Source: Echiichthys vipera
Lineage: Eukaryota > Chordata > Actinopteri > Perciformes > Trachinidae
Length of the DNA: 64,000 bases
NCBI GenBank assembly: GCA_963691815.1
Contig: OY829663.1
Coordinates: 5,410,023 to 5,474,022 of the forward strand
Direction of reading: 5' to 3'
The position numbers and the translations under genes were made by a program. Within the stretch, counting starts at the first letter, position 1. Each line of letters begins with the position of its first letter. This document shows, piece after piece, positions 46,901 to 57,761 of this stretch. The notes below the pieces were generated by a model. It had not been told where the DNA came from, made no database searches, and saw nothing but the letters and a program-made list of their open reading frames with translations.

Positions 46901-47825
46901 GCCTCCCTGATCTTGAGCTCCTCCTTCCTCAGCTTCTCCTGGTGCGACGCCTCTTCTTTGGCTTTCGCCTTCTCCTGCTCCAGGAGTTCCAATTTTGCCT
47001 TTTTCTGCATATAAAAAAGGGGAACAATATCAAGGCCTGTGACCTAGAAAGAGGACCCTGGGTGCTTTGTTACTTCAGTTATCCTGGGGACAGGGTGACT
47101 AATTTGCCTAGTCTTAAAATAGTCTGAAACGTTGAGAGTAATCTAAGAGAAAATGACTGTAAAACTGGCCTCAGACCAAAGACCAGTCCAAAATATCTTT
47201 GTTAAAATGGCCCCGGGGCTTTGAGCTAGTAGAAGAAGAAGGTTTAGTTTAACAGAAGAAGTGTTTCACAGAGATTAATCTCCTCATGATGGGTGAGGTC
47301 ATACAATCAAATATTAATATTTTTGTTACAGCACGGGGAAGTTATTTTTATGTCCTGTGACGAGTGGAAAAATAAGTATTCAGATCCATTACTTAAAGTA
47401 AAAGTGGCAATCCCTTTATATACTGTTAGGAAAAAGTATTGTTTCCCTCTGAAATGTAGAATAAAAGCATAAAATAGCATAAATTGCATTACTCCAAGTA
47501 CAAGGACCTCAAATTTGTACTTAAGTACTTAAGTGCTTAACTTGAACAAATGCACTAAGTTGCTTTCCAACACTGTAAATGAAAGATTATGGAGAACACT
47601 GGAGGAAACACTGCACTGTACACACACAGTGTCGTGTTGTGGTTCTCCCTGCTGACAGAAAACTAAAACGCAGCTTACCTCTGTCTCATATTTTACATTT
47701 GAGTTGTATTTATAAAGCCAGTGGGCGAGATACTGGATGGGGTTCACAGGACGCTGCTCGGCCACTTCAGCGAGTCCCTCTGCCAGACATTTCCCCAGGT
47801 GTCTTTTTATAAACTCAGAGTCCAT
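43905..47825 (-). CDS. dydc1: DPY30 domain-containing protein (DYDC family) with acidic C-terminal tail
   Basis: DYDC proteins carry a short Dpy-30 dimerisation/docking motif and are associated with testis and cilia. Seven coding exons, all phase 0 at both ends: 47825-47679, 47004-46882, 46514-46383, 46187-45957, 45139-44993, 44733-44605, 44033-43905. They total 1038 bases, 345 residues. The first exon gives MDSEFIKRHLGKCLAEGLAE and PVNPIQYLAHWLYKYNSNV, a clear Dpy-30 motif (residues 5-45). Residues 50-90 form a charged helix (KLELLEQEKAKAKEE). The rest is Glu/Asp/Ser/Pro-rich and low in complexity, longer than human DYDC1/2. PRXL2A lies beside DYDC1/2 in human too. The TAG stop is followed by GAG AAG and a donor leading to exon 8. 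DYDC1 versus DYDC2 orthology is unresolved. Confidence 0.82.
44240..44440. repeat. AT-rich low-complexity patch
   Basis: AATAAATAAATA-type sequence inside the intron between DYDC exons 7 and 6, without coding signal. Confidence 0.6.
45720..45875. repeat. Interspersed repeat, second copy
   Basis: Matches the family described at 32330-32590 (TTAGCTTCC, CCAAACTGGGGGCGTG, CTGAACTATCCCGTTAA). It lies in the intron upstream of DYDC exon 5. Confidence 0.45.
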
Positions 47826-48419
47826 GTTTTTATCTGCGTCAACAACAGAAACACAACTTCAATCAACTTTGCAAGTGGAAAATGTATAATAAGGAAAAGT
47901 GAGACACTACAGGTGAACATGGTCTTAGTTTCGTTGACACATTAGAGCCAAATGTTTTTACAGAAGGGATTTTGCAGCTTATATCTCTCTTTGATCATTA
48001 CATTAATTTAAAAAAAAGCTGTTTTTAGGAATTAAATAAATGAGCCTATGAATGATATATGAACTAACTTCTCTGTCAAACCCTCCAGGATATAGATGGG
48101 AATGAAACTTTGAAGTTTGGTGTGTGTAAGTGCTGCTGAAGTGGAGATTTCCTTTAAACTTTACTTTACTGTAACTTAGTTCTGTAGGAAATGCTGCTAC
48201 ATCTTTAACACTGTTTCAATTAACCTTCCTTATCACTTATTGAGTTTGTACTTATTTTATTTAATGTGCTGTTAAACTGCACGCTGCGTATTGTTGTTTA
48301 TTGTATAAACCTACGTTTAACCACAATGTCTGTTGCACCCTGTCACACTTAGTTATTGTTTGATTTATTTTACGTTAGCTTTATTTTTATTTGACTTATG
48401 TTTTTATGCTTATTGTCAC

Positions 48420-48515
48420 TCTGATCCTTTCCCACCTTTGTATTGAAACTGTTGCACAATAATTTCCCTTCGGATAAATAAAGCTACTTGAATCTTGAAT
48501 CTTGAATCTAAACAG
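48420..48515 (+). repeat. LINE-type 3' tail with TTGAATC repeats
   Basis: AATTTCCCTTCGGATAAATAAAGC followed by a CTTGAATCTTGAATC run is a typical 3' end of a fish non-LTR element. Its 5' extent, perhaps from 48100, is unclear. Confidence 0.5.
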
Positions 48516-48781
48516 TTGTATTGTAAAATGACTTACATTCACCAAGACATTACAGTGAAATACTAAACCTGAAATGTCATGTTTAAATATGCTAATAATG
48601 CATTAGTTAGTGTCGGTTAACAGGAACTTACCCTGAAAATAAAAGGTAAACTTCCTCTTTCTGACAATAATGCAGCTCTGCAGTATTTATATGTTTACGG
48701 TGTGTATCTTAAATTAAATATAACATATAATTCACCAATTTAGCAAACAAACAAACAAACAAGGACATCGCCAAAACAAAC

Positions 48782-48860
48782 CTTTTTCCCGGATAGTTAG
48801 GATGGCGCTGATGTGTCTCCATGGTAACGATGTCACGCCGTTACTGCTCCCCTCAAACCT
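48782..48860 (-). promoter_or_regulatory. DYDC 5' noncoding exon and RFX X-box-like site
   Basis: GTCTCCATGGTAAC (48815-48828) fits the RFX X-box (GTNNCC AT RGNAAC). RFX factors drive ciliary genes, which suits a DYDC gene. On the minus strand a donor follows at 48781 (AAAAAG|GTTTGT). The matching acceptor (GACGCAG) is at 47834, eight bases before the ATG. Confidence 0.6.
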
Positions 48861-48897
48861 TTTTAAACTGGTTCCTACCGGACACACGGTGGTCTCG

Positions 48898-49255
48898 TTT
48901 TAAAGTGTTAAATGGATGGAAGGTTATATGTACATAATTCATTTATATTTATTTTTGCTAACATTACATATTAACACAGCTAACAGCCGTGTTTATTAGT
49001 ACAAAACGTAATTATTTGAGGCGTTCGCCAGCGCTAGTTGACGTTAGACTGTTATCCTGTTTACAAATATCGCGAGACTTTGTAGCTGAGACAGAAACAG
49101 GTCTCAGACTAAGTTAGTTTTCTCCTGATGCGTCCGTCTGAAAAATACAATTTTGGTTTCAGAGTGTTCATGGGATATGTAGCTTATGAAATATATTTAT
49201 TTCAGGGATATCTGTGTATAATAATCTGTGTTCACGTTCACTTCAACGGTAACAG
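48898..49255. repeat. Segment inverted relative to unit 2
   Basis: Its reverse complement matches 52561-52930 (for example CTGTTACCGTTGAAGTGAAC at one end and TTATATGTACATAATT near the other). The flanking DNA on both sides is in direct orientation. Confidence 0.85.
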
Positions 49256-49360
49256 TTAGTAGGAACACAGGGAGACCACGCCCACCCATGATACCGGAAG
49301 TGGCCGCCATTTTGTTCCAATGTCGCTGCCTGATGGTCGGTATCTTCTGTTAAATGAAAA

Positions 49361-51688
49361 ATGTCTAAACTCCAAAGGCTGAGAAGTTTTGAAAGAACGA
49401 CAGAAGAGTACGAGGAGAACCTGCGACACCGGAAACTACCGGACGCTGTTTCCAACCGGAAACTTCGGTCACACGGAGCAGGTTTGTTCACTTTCAGTCG
49501 AAGGGTTACTTTTACAAAGTATTCCCCTACAGATTACTGATTACATGTCCTAACATATCTGTAATGTATGCCCTTGGATTACTGAGGTAAAGTAATGTAG
49601 TTTAAATACACTTTGGGATTACTTTGAGTTAACTTCAGATTGGTCCAGCTGAACGTGTTTATCTGGGAAACTGGTTTTAGTTCACACGAGTTTATTATTC
49701 TTGTCTACACAAAACACACCTTTGGTACGATTTGTCCTCCGACTGATGCCATTTAAGGACAAAAGGCACACACGAGACAAACTTCTCCACTTCCGTTTAC
49801 CTTTATTCATTTCCACGGCGCAGACACGAGGGGACAGAGGCACGTGTTAATAATAAACATAAACATAATGAATCATTGAAATACTCCAAATGAATTGAAG
49901 TATGTTTTATTCACACTACATAATTCAATAAAATATAAAGTTAGTTACATAGTCACCAAATGTTGATAAATCAACTAGCATTAATCACCACGCTTTGTTT
50001 TGACGCAGTGCATGGTTTCTTTGCCTCCTGCTGGGTGGTATGCTGTGCATCATTAGCGGTACCCGGCCACGGTGTGCCCGTCTCAACTGTGCGGCGTGGT
50101 CAGTATGTCGCTGCCTATTCATGGTGCGTTTCAGGACAGCTCGGAAAACGTGCTACCACATGTTGCAAATTATTGAGGAGTTGTAAAACGTGCGGGGGAC
50201 AGAGCAAAATATGAATAGGCATAACTGAAGTGTGTTGCGCCGTTGGCCCCTTCTGGTTAGGGCAACTGGTTTGGGGCCCTAAGGCATCGCCTACTTCACC
50301 TTAATGGTAGGTCTGCCACTTTACCTAGACTTGTCAAAGCTGGACTACATCTTACTAGAGAGGCTAAAGTTTCTATACAACTCAGTGGATTACATCTAAT
50401 TGTTTTCAGTCATTATAACTGGTTCAGTTTGTGTGCTGGTCTTTAATGTGTGTGTTTTTCCTTCTGTCCTGCAGATGTCCAGCAGCTGTTGGTGGATAAA
50501 GAAGAGTTTGCCCCTGAGGAGGATGGGGGGAGCTCCAGTCAGGACCAGAAGGACCCAGAGCTCCCACATATTAAAGAGGAACAGGAGGAAGTCCAGACCA
50601 GTCTGGAGGGAGAGCGGCTTCAAGGGCTGGAGGAGGCTGATATCACTCCTGTCTCTGTGAAGAGTGAAGATGATGAGGAGGAGAAACCTCAGCCCTCACA
50701 GCTTCATCAAAGACAAACTGAACAGATGAAAACAGAACCTGATGGAGAGGACTGTGGAGGACCAGAACCAGCAAGGAAGTCAGATCAGGGTGGAGATCCA
50801 GAGCCAGATACTGATGACCACACTGGAGACTCTTCTGAATCAGAGACTGATGACAGTGCTGATTTTAACGAGACCAGAGAACCTCAGTCAGGTCAAAACT
50901 CTTTGAAAAAGGAGAAAACAGTCTCTGTCAGTAAGAAACCATTTAGCTGCTCTGAGTGTGGGAAAGGATTTGGCAAAGGTAGAGATCTGAAAGCCCACAT
51001 GGGCTCTCATGAAGAAGAACAGTTCAGCTGCTCCGTGTGTGAGAAATCTTTTACACACAGTAGCAAATTAAAGAAACACATGAGAGTTCACACAGGAGAG
51101 AAACCTTTCAGCTGCTCAGTCTGTAAGAAGTCCTTCACACAGAGTGGAAATTTGCAGAAACACTTGAGAGTTCACACAGGAGAGAAACCTTTCAGCTGCC
51201 CGTTCTGTGAGAAATCTTTTACACAGAGTGGAGTTTTACAGGCACACATAAGAGTCCACACGGGAGAGAAACCTTTCAGCTGCTCGTTCTGTGAGAAATC
51301 TTTTACGCAGAATGGAAATTTACAGGCACACATGAGAGTTCACACGGGAGAGAAACCTTTCAGCTGCTCCGTCTGTCAGAAGTCTTTTACACACAGTGGC
51401 AATTTACAGGCACACATGATCGTCCACTCTGCGGAGAAACCTTTCATCTGCTCGTTCTGTAAGAAACATTTTACTCAGAAAAGCCATTTACAGGAACACA
51501 TAGGAATCCACACAGGAGAGAAACCTTTCAGCTGCTCAGTCTGCAAGAAATCTTTTACGGAGAATGGAAGTTTACAGACGCACATGATCGTCCACACAGG
51601 AGAGAAACCTTTCAGCTGCTCAGTCTGTAAGAAATGTTTCACACGCAACAGAAATTTACAGGCACACATGAAGAGCCACACAAGATAA
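49361..51688 (+). CDS. C2H2 zinc-finger protein 1 (fish-specific multi-finger family), nine fingers
   Basis: Likely nuclear DNA-binding transcription factor. Two exons: 49361-49481 and 50475-51688, 1335 bases, 444 residues. Exon 1 gives MSKLQRLRSFERTTEEYEEN and RHRKLPDAVSNR, the short coiled N-terminus of a large percomorph zinc-finger family. Exon 2 starts DVQQLLVDKEEFAPEEDGG after a clean TGCAG acceptor, then an acidic spacer (EEADITPVSVKSEDDEEEKP). Nine C2H2 fingers follow from about residue 205, joined by HTGEKPF linkers in most places. Compared with gene 2, exon 1 lacks two short in-frame pieces. The stop follows SHTR, and a broken tenth finger lies just beyond. The target is unknown. 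Confidence 0.88.
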
Positions 51689-52019
51689 AACCGTTCAACT
51701 GCTCGGTGTGAAGTAGAGGATTCACAGAGACGTCTGTTTACCAGTTGCACATTAATACTCATACAGGAGTAAGTGATGGAGTCATTCAGAACACTGTAAC
51801 ACTATAGTGAAAGGTCTCTTCTCACAGTGGAACACAAAACCATGAATGTGGAGCTGCGGATTGTTTTGGTAAACCAGGAGAAAACTTATTGTGTTTTCTA
51901 AATGTATCACCATAACAACCGTTACTGTTTAGCTGCATGTTAAATGACTTGGCTCAGGAGGACTGGCCTCAGAGCCACTATCAGACTAATGGAAATGTTT
52001 GTAAAACAGTTTTTTTTTA

Positions 52020-52025
52020 AATAAA
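52020..52025 (+). terminator. Polyadenylation signal, zinc-finger gene 1
   Basis: AATAAA within TTTTAAATAAAAGTTTG, about 330 bases after the stop. The same block occurs in unit 2 at 54385-54390. Confidence 0.65.
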
Positions 52026-52282
52026 AGTTTGAAGTGAAAATGAACATAACCAGGTTGCTTTTTTTAAATGTCATGCAGTGATTAACATGTGGAGCACAGT
52101 TCTGTGTACTTGCACTGCTTGTTGACTGAAAATAGAAAAGCATCTAATGCTAACTTCTGATGGACACAAGTAAACAAAGTAAACACCTAAATGTGTAGTT
52201 TTCTTTCCATTAGTGTAAAACACGTTATAAAAGCAAAATATCCCGAAACTTCCAGAGTGGGAGCATGAAAAGTGTTTCCCTT

Positions 52283-54420
52283 CGTCAGTTCGTGTCGGTT
52301 AACAGGAACTTACCCTGAAAATAAAAGGTAAACTTCCTCTTTCTGACAGTAATGCAGCTCTGCAGTATTTGTATTTTTACGGTGTGTTTAATATAGTTTA
52401 ATATAACAACTAATTCACCAAACAAACATACAAGGACACCGCCAAAACAAACCTTTACAGGCAGCGTCCGGATGGAGCTGCTGTGTCTCCATGGTAACAG
52501 TGTCCCGCCGTTACTGCTCCCCTCAAACCTTTCTAAACGGGTTCCTACCAGAGACACTATCTGTTACCGTTGAAGTGAACGTGAACACGGATTATGACAT
52601 TTCCCTAAAGCCCCATAATCACTGAAGTGAACATGAACCATGAGCCACAAATGTCCTGAACACTATGAAACCAAAATGGTGTTTTTCAGACGGACGCATC
52701 AGGAGAAAACCAACTTTGTTTGAGACCTGTTTCTGTCCCAGCTACAAAGTCTCGCGAGATTTGTAAACATCTAGGCTTACGTCGCCAACGATACTGAGCG
52801 TTAGTTGACGTTTTGCACTGATAAACCAAGAATGTAAGCTTTGTGAATATCTAATATTAAAAATAAAATATAAATTAATTATGTACATATAACTTTTCAT
52901 CCATCAACACGACGTTCACAACACTTTAAGAGGACACGCCCACTCTAGAGACAACAAGCGGCCGCCATTTTGTTCCGTTGTCGCTGTCTGAGGGTCGGTG
53001 TCTTCTGTTGGGTGAAACATGTCTCGACTCCAAAGGCTGAGAGAGTTAATGAACCAGCGGCGGGACGCGGCTGTGGAGGACATCTGTGGGCTGTTTGAAA
53101 GAACGATAGACGAGTACGAGGAGGATCTTTGTCGGTCACGAGAGGAGAACCTGCGACACCGGAAACTACTGGACGCTGTTTCCAACCGCCAGCTTCGGTT
53201 ACACGGAGCAGGTTTGTTCACTGTACACGTGTTTACTTCTGTTAACAGCTCATCTTCACCCTCCTCACATAGTTTATTAAAAAGATTATCCGCTGCCGGT
53301 GTTCACAATCACGACGCTGAAGCTAGCATCTTCATTTACGTTGCTAAGCGACCGCGCATCGGCTTTCTGCACCACTTACTGTTGTGAAACCGTGTCAGAC
53401 ATTTATGAAAGCTTTATTCTAACTCTAAAGGGGAGATTTCGGTGCTTTTTCACATGAAGCCCACATTGAACCAGGTCCAGAATCAGATCCACTTCACCTA
53501 GACTTGTCAAAGCTGGATTACATTGTACTAGAGAGGCTGAAGTTTCTATACATCTGATTGTTTGCAGTCATTATAACTGGTTCAGTGTGTGTGCTGGTCT
53601 GTAATGTGTGTGTATTTCCTTCTGTTCTGTTGGTGGATATGAAGAGTTTGCCCCTGAGGAGGATGGGGGGAGCTCCAGTCAGGACCAGAGGGACCCAGAG
53701 CAGGAGGGAGAGCAGCTTCAAGGGCTGGAGGAGGCTGATATCACTCCTGTCTCTGTGAAGAGTGAAGATGATGATGAGGAGAAACCTCAGCCCTCACAGC
53801 TTCATCAAAGACAAACTGAACAGATGAAAACAGAACCTGATGGAGAGGACCGTGGAGGACCAGAACCAGCAAGGAAGTCAGGTCCAGATGGAGATCCAGA
53901 ACCAGATACTGATGACAACACTGGGGACTCTTCTGAATCAGAGACTGACGACAGTGCTGATTGGGACGAGACCAGAGAACCTCAGTCAGGTCTAAACTCT
54001 TTGAAAAAGGAGAAAACAGTCTCTGTCAGTAAGAAACCATTTAGCTGCTCTGAGTGTGGGAAAGGATTTGGCAAAGGTAGAGATCTGAAAGCCCACATGG
54101 GCTCTCATGAAGGAAAACTGTTCAGCTGCTCCGTGTGTGAGAAATCTTTTAAACACAACAGAAATTTACAGGCACACATGAAAATCCACACAAGATAAAA
54201 ACCTTTCAGCTGCTCGGTGTGTAGTAGAGGATTCACAGAGACGTCTGTTTACCCGTTGTTTTCTAAATATGTCGCCGTGACAACTGTTACTGTTCAACTG
54301 CATGTTAAATGACTTGGCTCAGGAGGACTGCCCTCAGAGCCACCATCAGACTAAACTAAATGTTTGTAAAAACAGTTTTTTTTAAATAAAAGTTTGAAGT
54401 GAAAATGAACTTTAAGAGCT
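52283..54420 (+). repeat. Tandem duplication unit 2
   Basis: Direct repeat of unit 1, shorter because of a smaller intron, a loss of seven zinc fingers and a reduced 3' UTR. It retains a copy of the DYDC promoter with its X-box (52485-52498) but no DYDC coding exon. That promoter copy may be orphaned. Confidence 0.88.
53019..54198 (+). CDS. C2H2 zinc-finger protein 2, shortened paralog (possibly decaying)
   Basis: Exon 1 (53019-53211) is the longer, family-typical form: MSRLQRLRELMNQRRDAAVE, then EDICGLFERTIDEYEEDLCR. Exon 2 has lost about 17 bases that in gene 1 contain the acceptor and the DVQQ codons. An AG at 53643-53644 (GGATATGAAG|AG) would restore frame as GAG TTT GCC. Exons 53019-53211 plus 53645-54198 then give 747 bases, 248 residues. 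Only two fingers remain: the first (CSECGKGF) and a fusion of finger 2 with the old ninth (CSVCEKSFKHNRNLQAHM). Seven fingers were lost in frame. With two fingers and a doubtful acceptor, function is uncertain. Confidence 0.6.
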
Positions 54421-57400
54421 TTACAGGTTGCTTTTTAAATTTCATGCAGTTCTGTGTACTTGCACTGCTTGTTGACTGAAAAGAGAAAAGTCTGACTCCA
54501 TGTTGTGAAGTCTAGGTTTTGACCTGCAGAGGGCAGACACGAGCTGTTCGGACACATTCCTGCTCTCTGCAGCAGCTCATGAGAAATATTTTGATGCTGT
54601 TTCAAACCACAAACCTTAAAAACAAACCTAAATGTAAACAAGATGAACACTGAGAAATACAACCCTGATTAATCTGTCATTCTTAATACTGGATCTTTAA
54701 CTAAAATACACCGATTTCTGCAAAAAAAAACTGTTAAAGACGTAATTGTGATATTATTTGGCGTTAATAGAAAGACTTAAACTGTATGAAGTTGAACAAA
54801 TGTACCACACAGCTGTTAATTTTAATCCTTTTTTAATAAAAACCATGGTAGGTTTGTTCAAGAAAATGTACAGCATGAAAATATACATTTAATGCCTTCA
54901 TACAAATATCGTGGATTATAAAATTACACTGAGGAACCAGAACAAACATCCACACAAACATTAATACACAGGCGTCGTGTCTGTAGGGGCAAAATATAAT
55001 GTGCGACATTGCTTTGGTCTATTCACAGTGGCTATGTTGACATGTTTTGAGATGGACACGCATCTCTGGAAGAAAACTTTATGATTTGTGAGGGTTTTTT
55101 ACAGAGACGATGATTCAATCAGCGGTAAAAGAGGAACAATAAAAAATGTCTCCTGGTTCTGTCGTACAAGAGAAAACACTTGAAGCAGTTTCCACCAAAA
55201 CCCATCATTCAGTGCAGGATTCACCCACACAGTACTCAATCTTTACCACCTCTTAGAGAGCAGTAGCAGTCAAGTGTTTTCTCTTTATTTTATGTTTTAC
55301 TGGGAAAAAACAAATTTAGTGTGAGCACATTGCTGATTTGGTGTTGTACTTTTGGCCTTGTGTAAGTGTATAAAACAGCAGGGGATTGGCGATAATAGGA
55401 ATTTGTCAACCATCACTGATTGTCATTTTACAGTGGTCACTATCCCTTTAACGTCTAATTCTAGTATAATTGATTGTTACCTTCTCAGGACGCAACTCCC
55501 AGCTGATATTGTGATGCACCCTGGACAGTTCACCAGTCAATCACAGGGCCGACACGGGGACAGACAGCTCATATTCACACCTAAAGGACAATTTAGAGTC
55601 AGCAATTAAACGACTAACCTGCATGTCATTGGACTGTGGGAGGGACAGGAAACACAGAAGGGCCTGAGCTGGCCAGCTGGTTCTCCTCTTGCTGTGAGGC
55701 GACAAATAGGCTCTCCGTCTGGTACTTCTACTTCATAAAGAGCCTAACTGAGCTCAAAGAGATTCTCCTTTGTCTAACGTAACAGAGATAGACTTTACAG
55801 TGCACTAGTGACTTGAGACAGCATTCACTCACTGCAGACATTTTGACTTTTATAGCAGGAAAAGCACGGGTGAAACACACCTGGGTTCCAGTATCCTCAT
55901 TGCCATAATTCAGTATGCCATAAAGATGCTTTGTCCCAATCATAGACTGTATATACAGATGGACGGCTGACCAGCTCCCTTAAATTGAAGCCAAAAAATC
56001 TGTATCGGCCACTAGTTGCTGGCTACAATACAGGCCATAAGTTCCGCCCCCTCCGTGTGAGTGGATGGGACATGGCCAAAGTCAAACTACACCTTAATAT
56101 TCTTCCCAAAGATGGTTTCTGTCAGTGTAGGTAGTTTCTTATCGCACTGATGTTTGTTCAAGTGTTAATTTTTCTGTTAAGTTTGATTTCATTTAGTTAT
56201 CGGATGCTATAGAAACCAGGTGAAATGTCATAATTGACAGCTGTGATCGACTGCAGGGCAGGACTTTGACGACGTGATGCCATCACCCGATCGCTACTGC
56301 GCAGACTCTGGTTGCAAAATTACGATATTCTGGCTTCACCTTTGTACAGCGGGAGGACGTAGAGAGGAGCCGTCCAGCTTTATGTACAGTCTGTAATAAT
56401 ACACATACAGCATGTAACAGTGCATGCTTTATTAGGGCAGCTGCAGTGCATACTAAAAGTAAGTGATTTCAAACTGAGCCATACCCTGTTAGCGATGGTA
56501 AACAGTTCCATTAAATGTCCCAGTCGCCCATGACAGTCAGCCAGTGGGACCCTGGTACGGGGTCCCTTTGTATTGCTGGTTATGGCGATGCAGTCGATAT
56601 TAATATTGATAATTACACCTCGCTTTTCCTGCTATGATAATATGCCGAAATGTCTCCGGAACATTTCCAATATGATGATATACAGTATACTTACTGTACG
56701 TATACGGTGGTAGCCCTACAGTACAGGAATAGAGGTTGAATCCTCACAGGGAAAAGAGGGAGGACCGTTTTAGACTCTGATGAAGACGCAGGAGTGTTTA
56801 ATCAGTGTGCTCCAGTCCTCTCTTTTCCCTCTGAGGTTCTCTGTCCTAAGTGGCTCCTGATTCAGCCGCATGCTGCTGTTAAGATTGGCGAGGAAGCCTC
56901 TTTCAATAACATTTGAAAGATGTCCAAGACCTTTTGTGTGTGCAGGAGATAATACGACTTGTGCACTGGATGTAAGGTGTATTTAATCTAGTTGTTCCTG
57001 TGTTTACATCAGTCTGTACAGATGTTTAAGGTATTATTCCCCCATTACGTGTGCAGGATATGAGAGTACAACTTACGGAGGCTTAAACTTTGTTTCACTC
57101 ACACTGGACCTAATAATATTTATAAAAACATTTTTTTGTGCCATATATGATTGGAAAATTAGAGTATCTCTGTGTCTTGCTGCTCAGGTTAGAGGACATA
57201 ATTTTGAAAAACCTCTACTGTTTACTGGTCGGTCATGATGAGAGTGCAGCCACCGTCATCTGCGCCTCGCTCTGACTCACTCGCTCTTATCGTGACATGC
57301 TGAAATGACAGTGTCCCACGTTTACTGTCAAATCAGCAACAAGAGTGGGCTCCCGCTAAATTAACTGTCCTAATGAGAGCGGAGTGCTAACAAAGAGTGG

Positions 57401-57761
57401 GTGTGTAGTGCTAAACCCAGCAGGGAGGGTGGAGTCATAACCAACTCAGGAGGAGGAGAGTGGGAGCCGTTACTCATACACAACAAATTCTCCCACAAAT
57501 GCCTCAAACTGGGGGAGATGTGCAGTTAGTTACAGATATTAACGGAGGGGCAGAGGAGGGACGTGGCCTACTAACGACTTATAGAGGTCACTGGCTTTCA
57601 GGTGGGACTCCTCGGAGAACAGACCAAGGATGCAGAACTAAAGTGTGGCTGATTTCACGCTGCAGATGTGTTATTTTCCGCTTGTTTGTCCTGTTAACCT
57701 GTGAAAAGAAGAATATTTAGCTGACAGTAGTGCAAATGAAAAGATGGGAGAGACACGCGGG
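54421..57761. other. Intergenic between zinc-finger gene 2 and lzts2
   Basis: No exon recognisable on either strand. It holds one MITE-like repeat (55941-56393). The rest is AT-rich unique-looking sequence, presumably including the lzts2 3' UTR on the minus strand just left of 57762. Confidence 0.6.
55941..56393. mobile_element. MITE-like repeat with CATAGACTGTATATA ends
   Basis: The left end CATAGACTGTATATACAG is roughly mirrored by TATGTACAGTCTG at the right end. There is no coding capacity. A related terminus occurs at 28770-28790. Confidence 0.5.

Larger units (their letters stand above)
48610..52060 (+). repeat. Tandem duplication unit 1 (DYDC 5' end plus zinc-finger gene 1)
   Basis: It begins GTCGGTTAACAGGAACTTAC and ends after the zinc-finger gene's 3' UTR. 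Unit 2 (52283-54420) repeats it in the same order and direction, with deletions and one inverted piece. Coding and 3' UTR parts are nearly identical by eye, so the event is recent. Confidence 0.88.
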
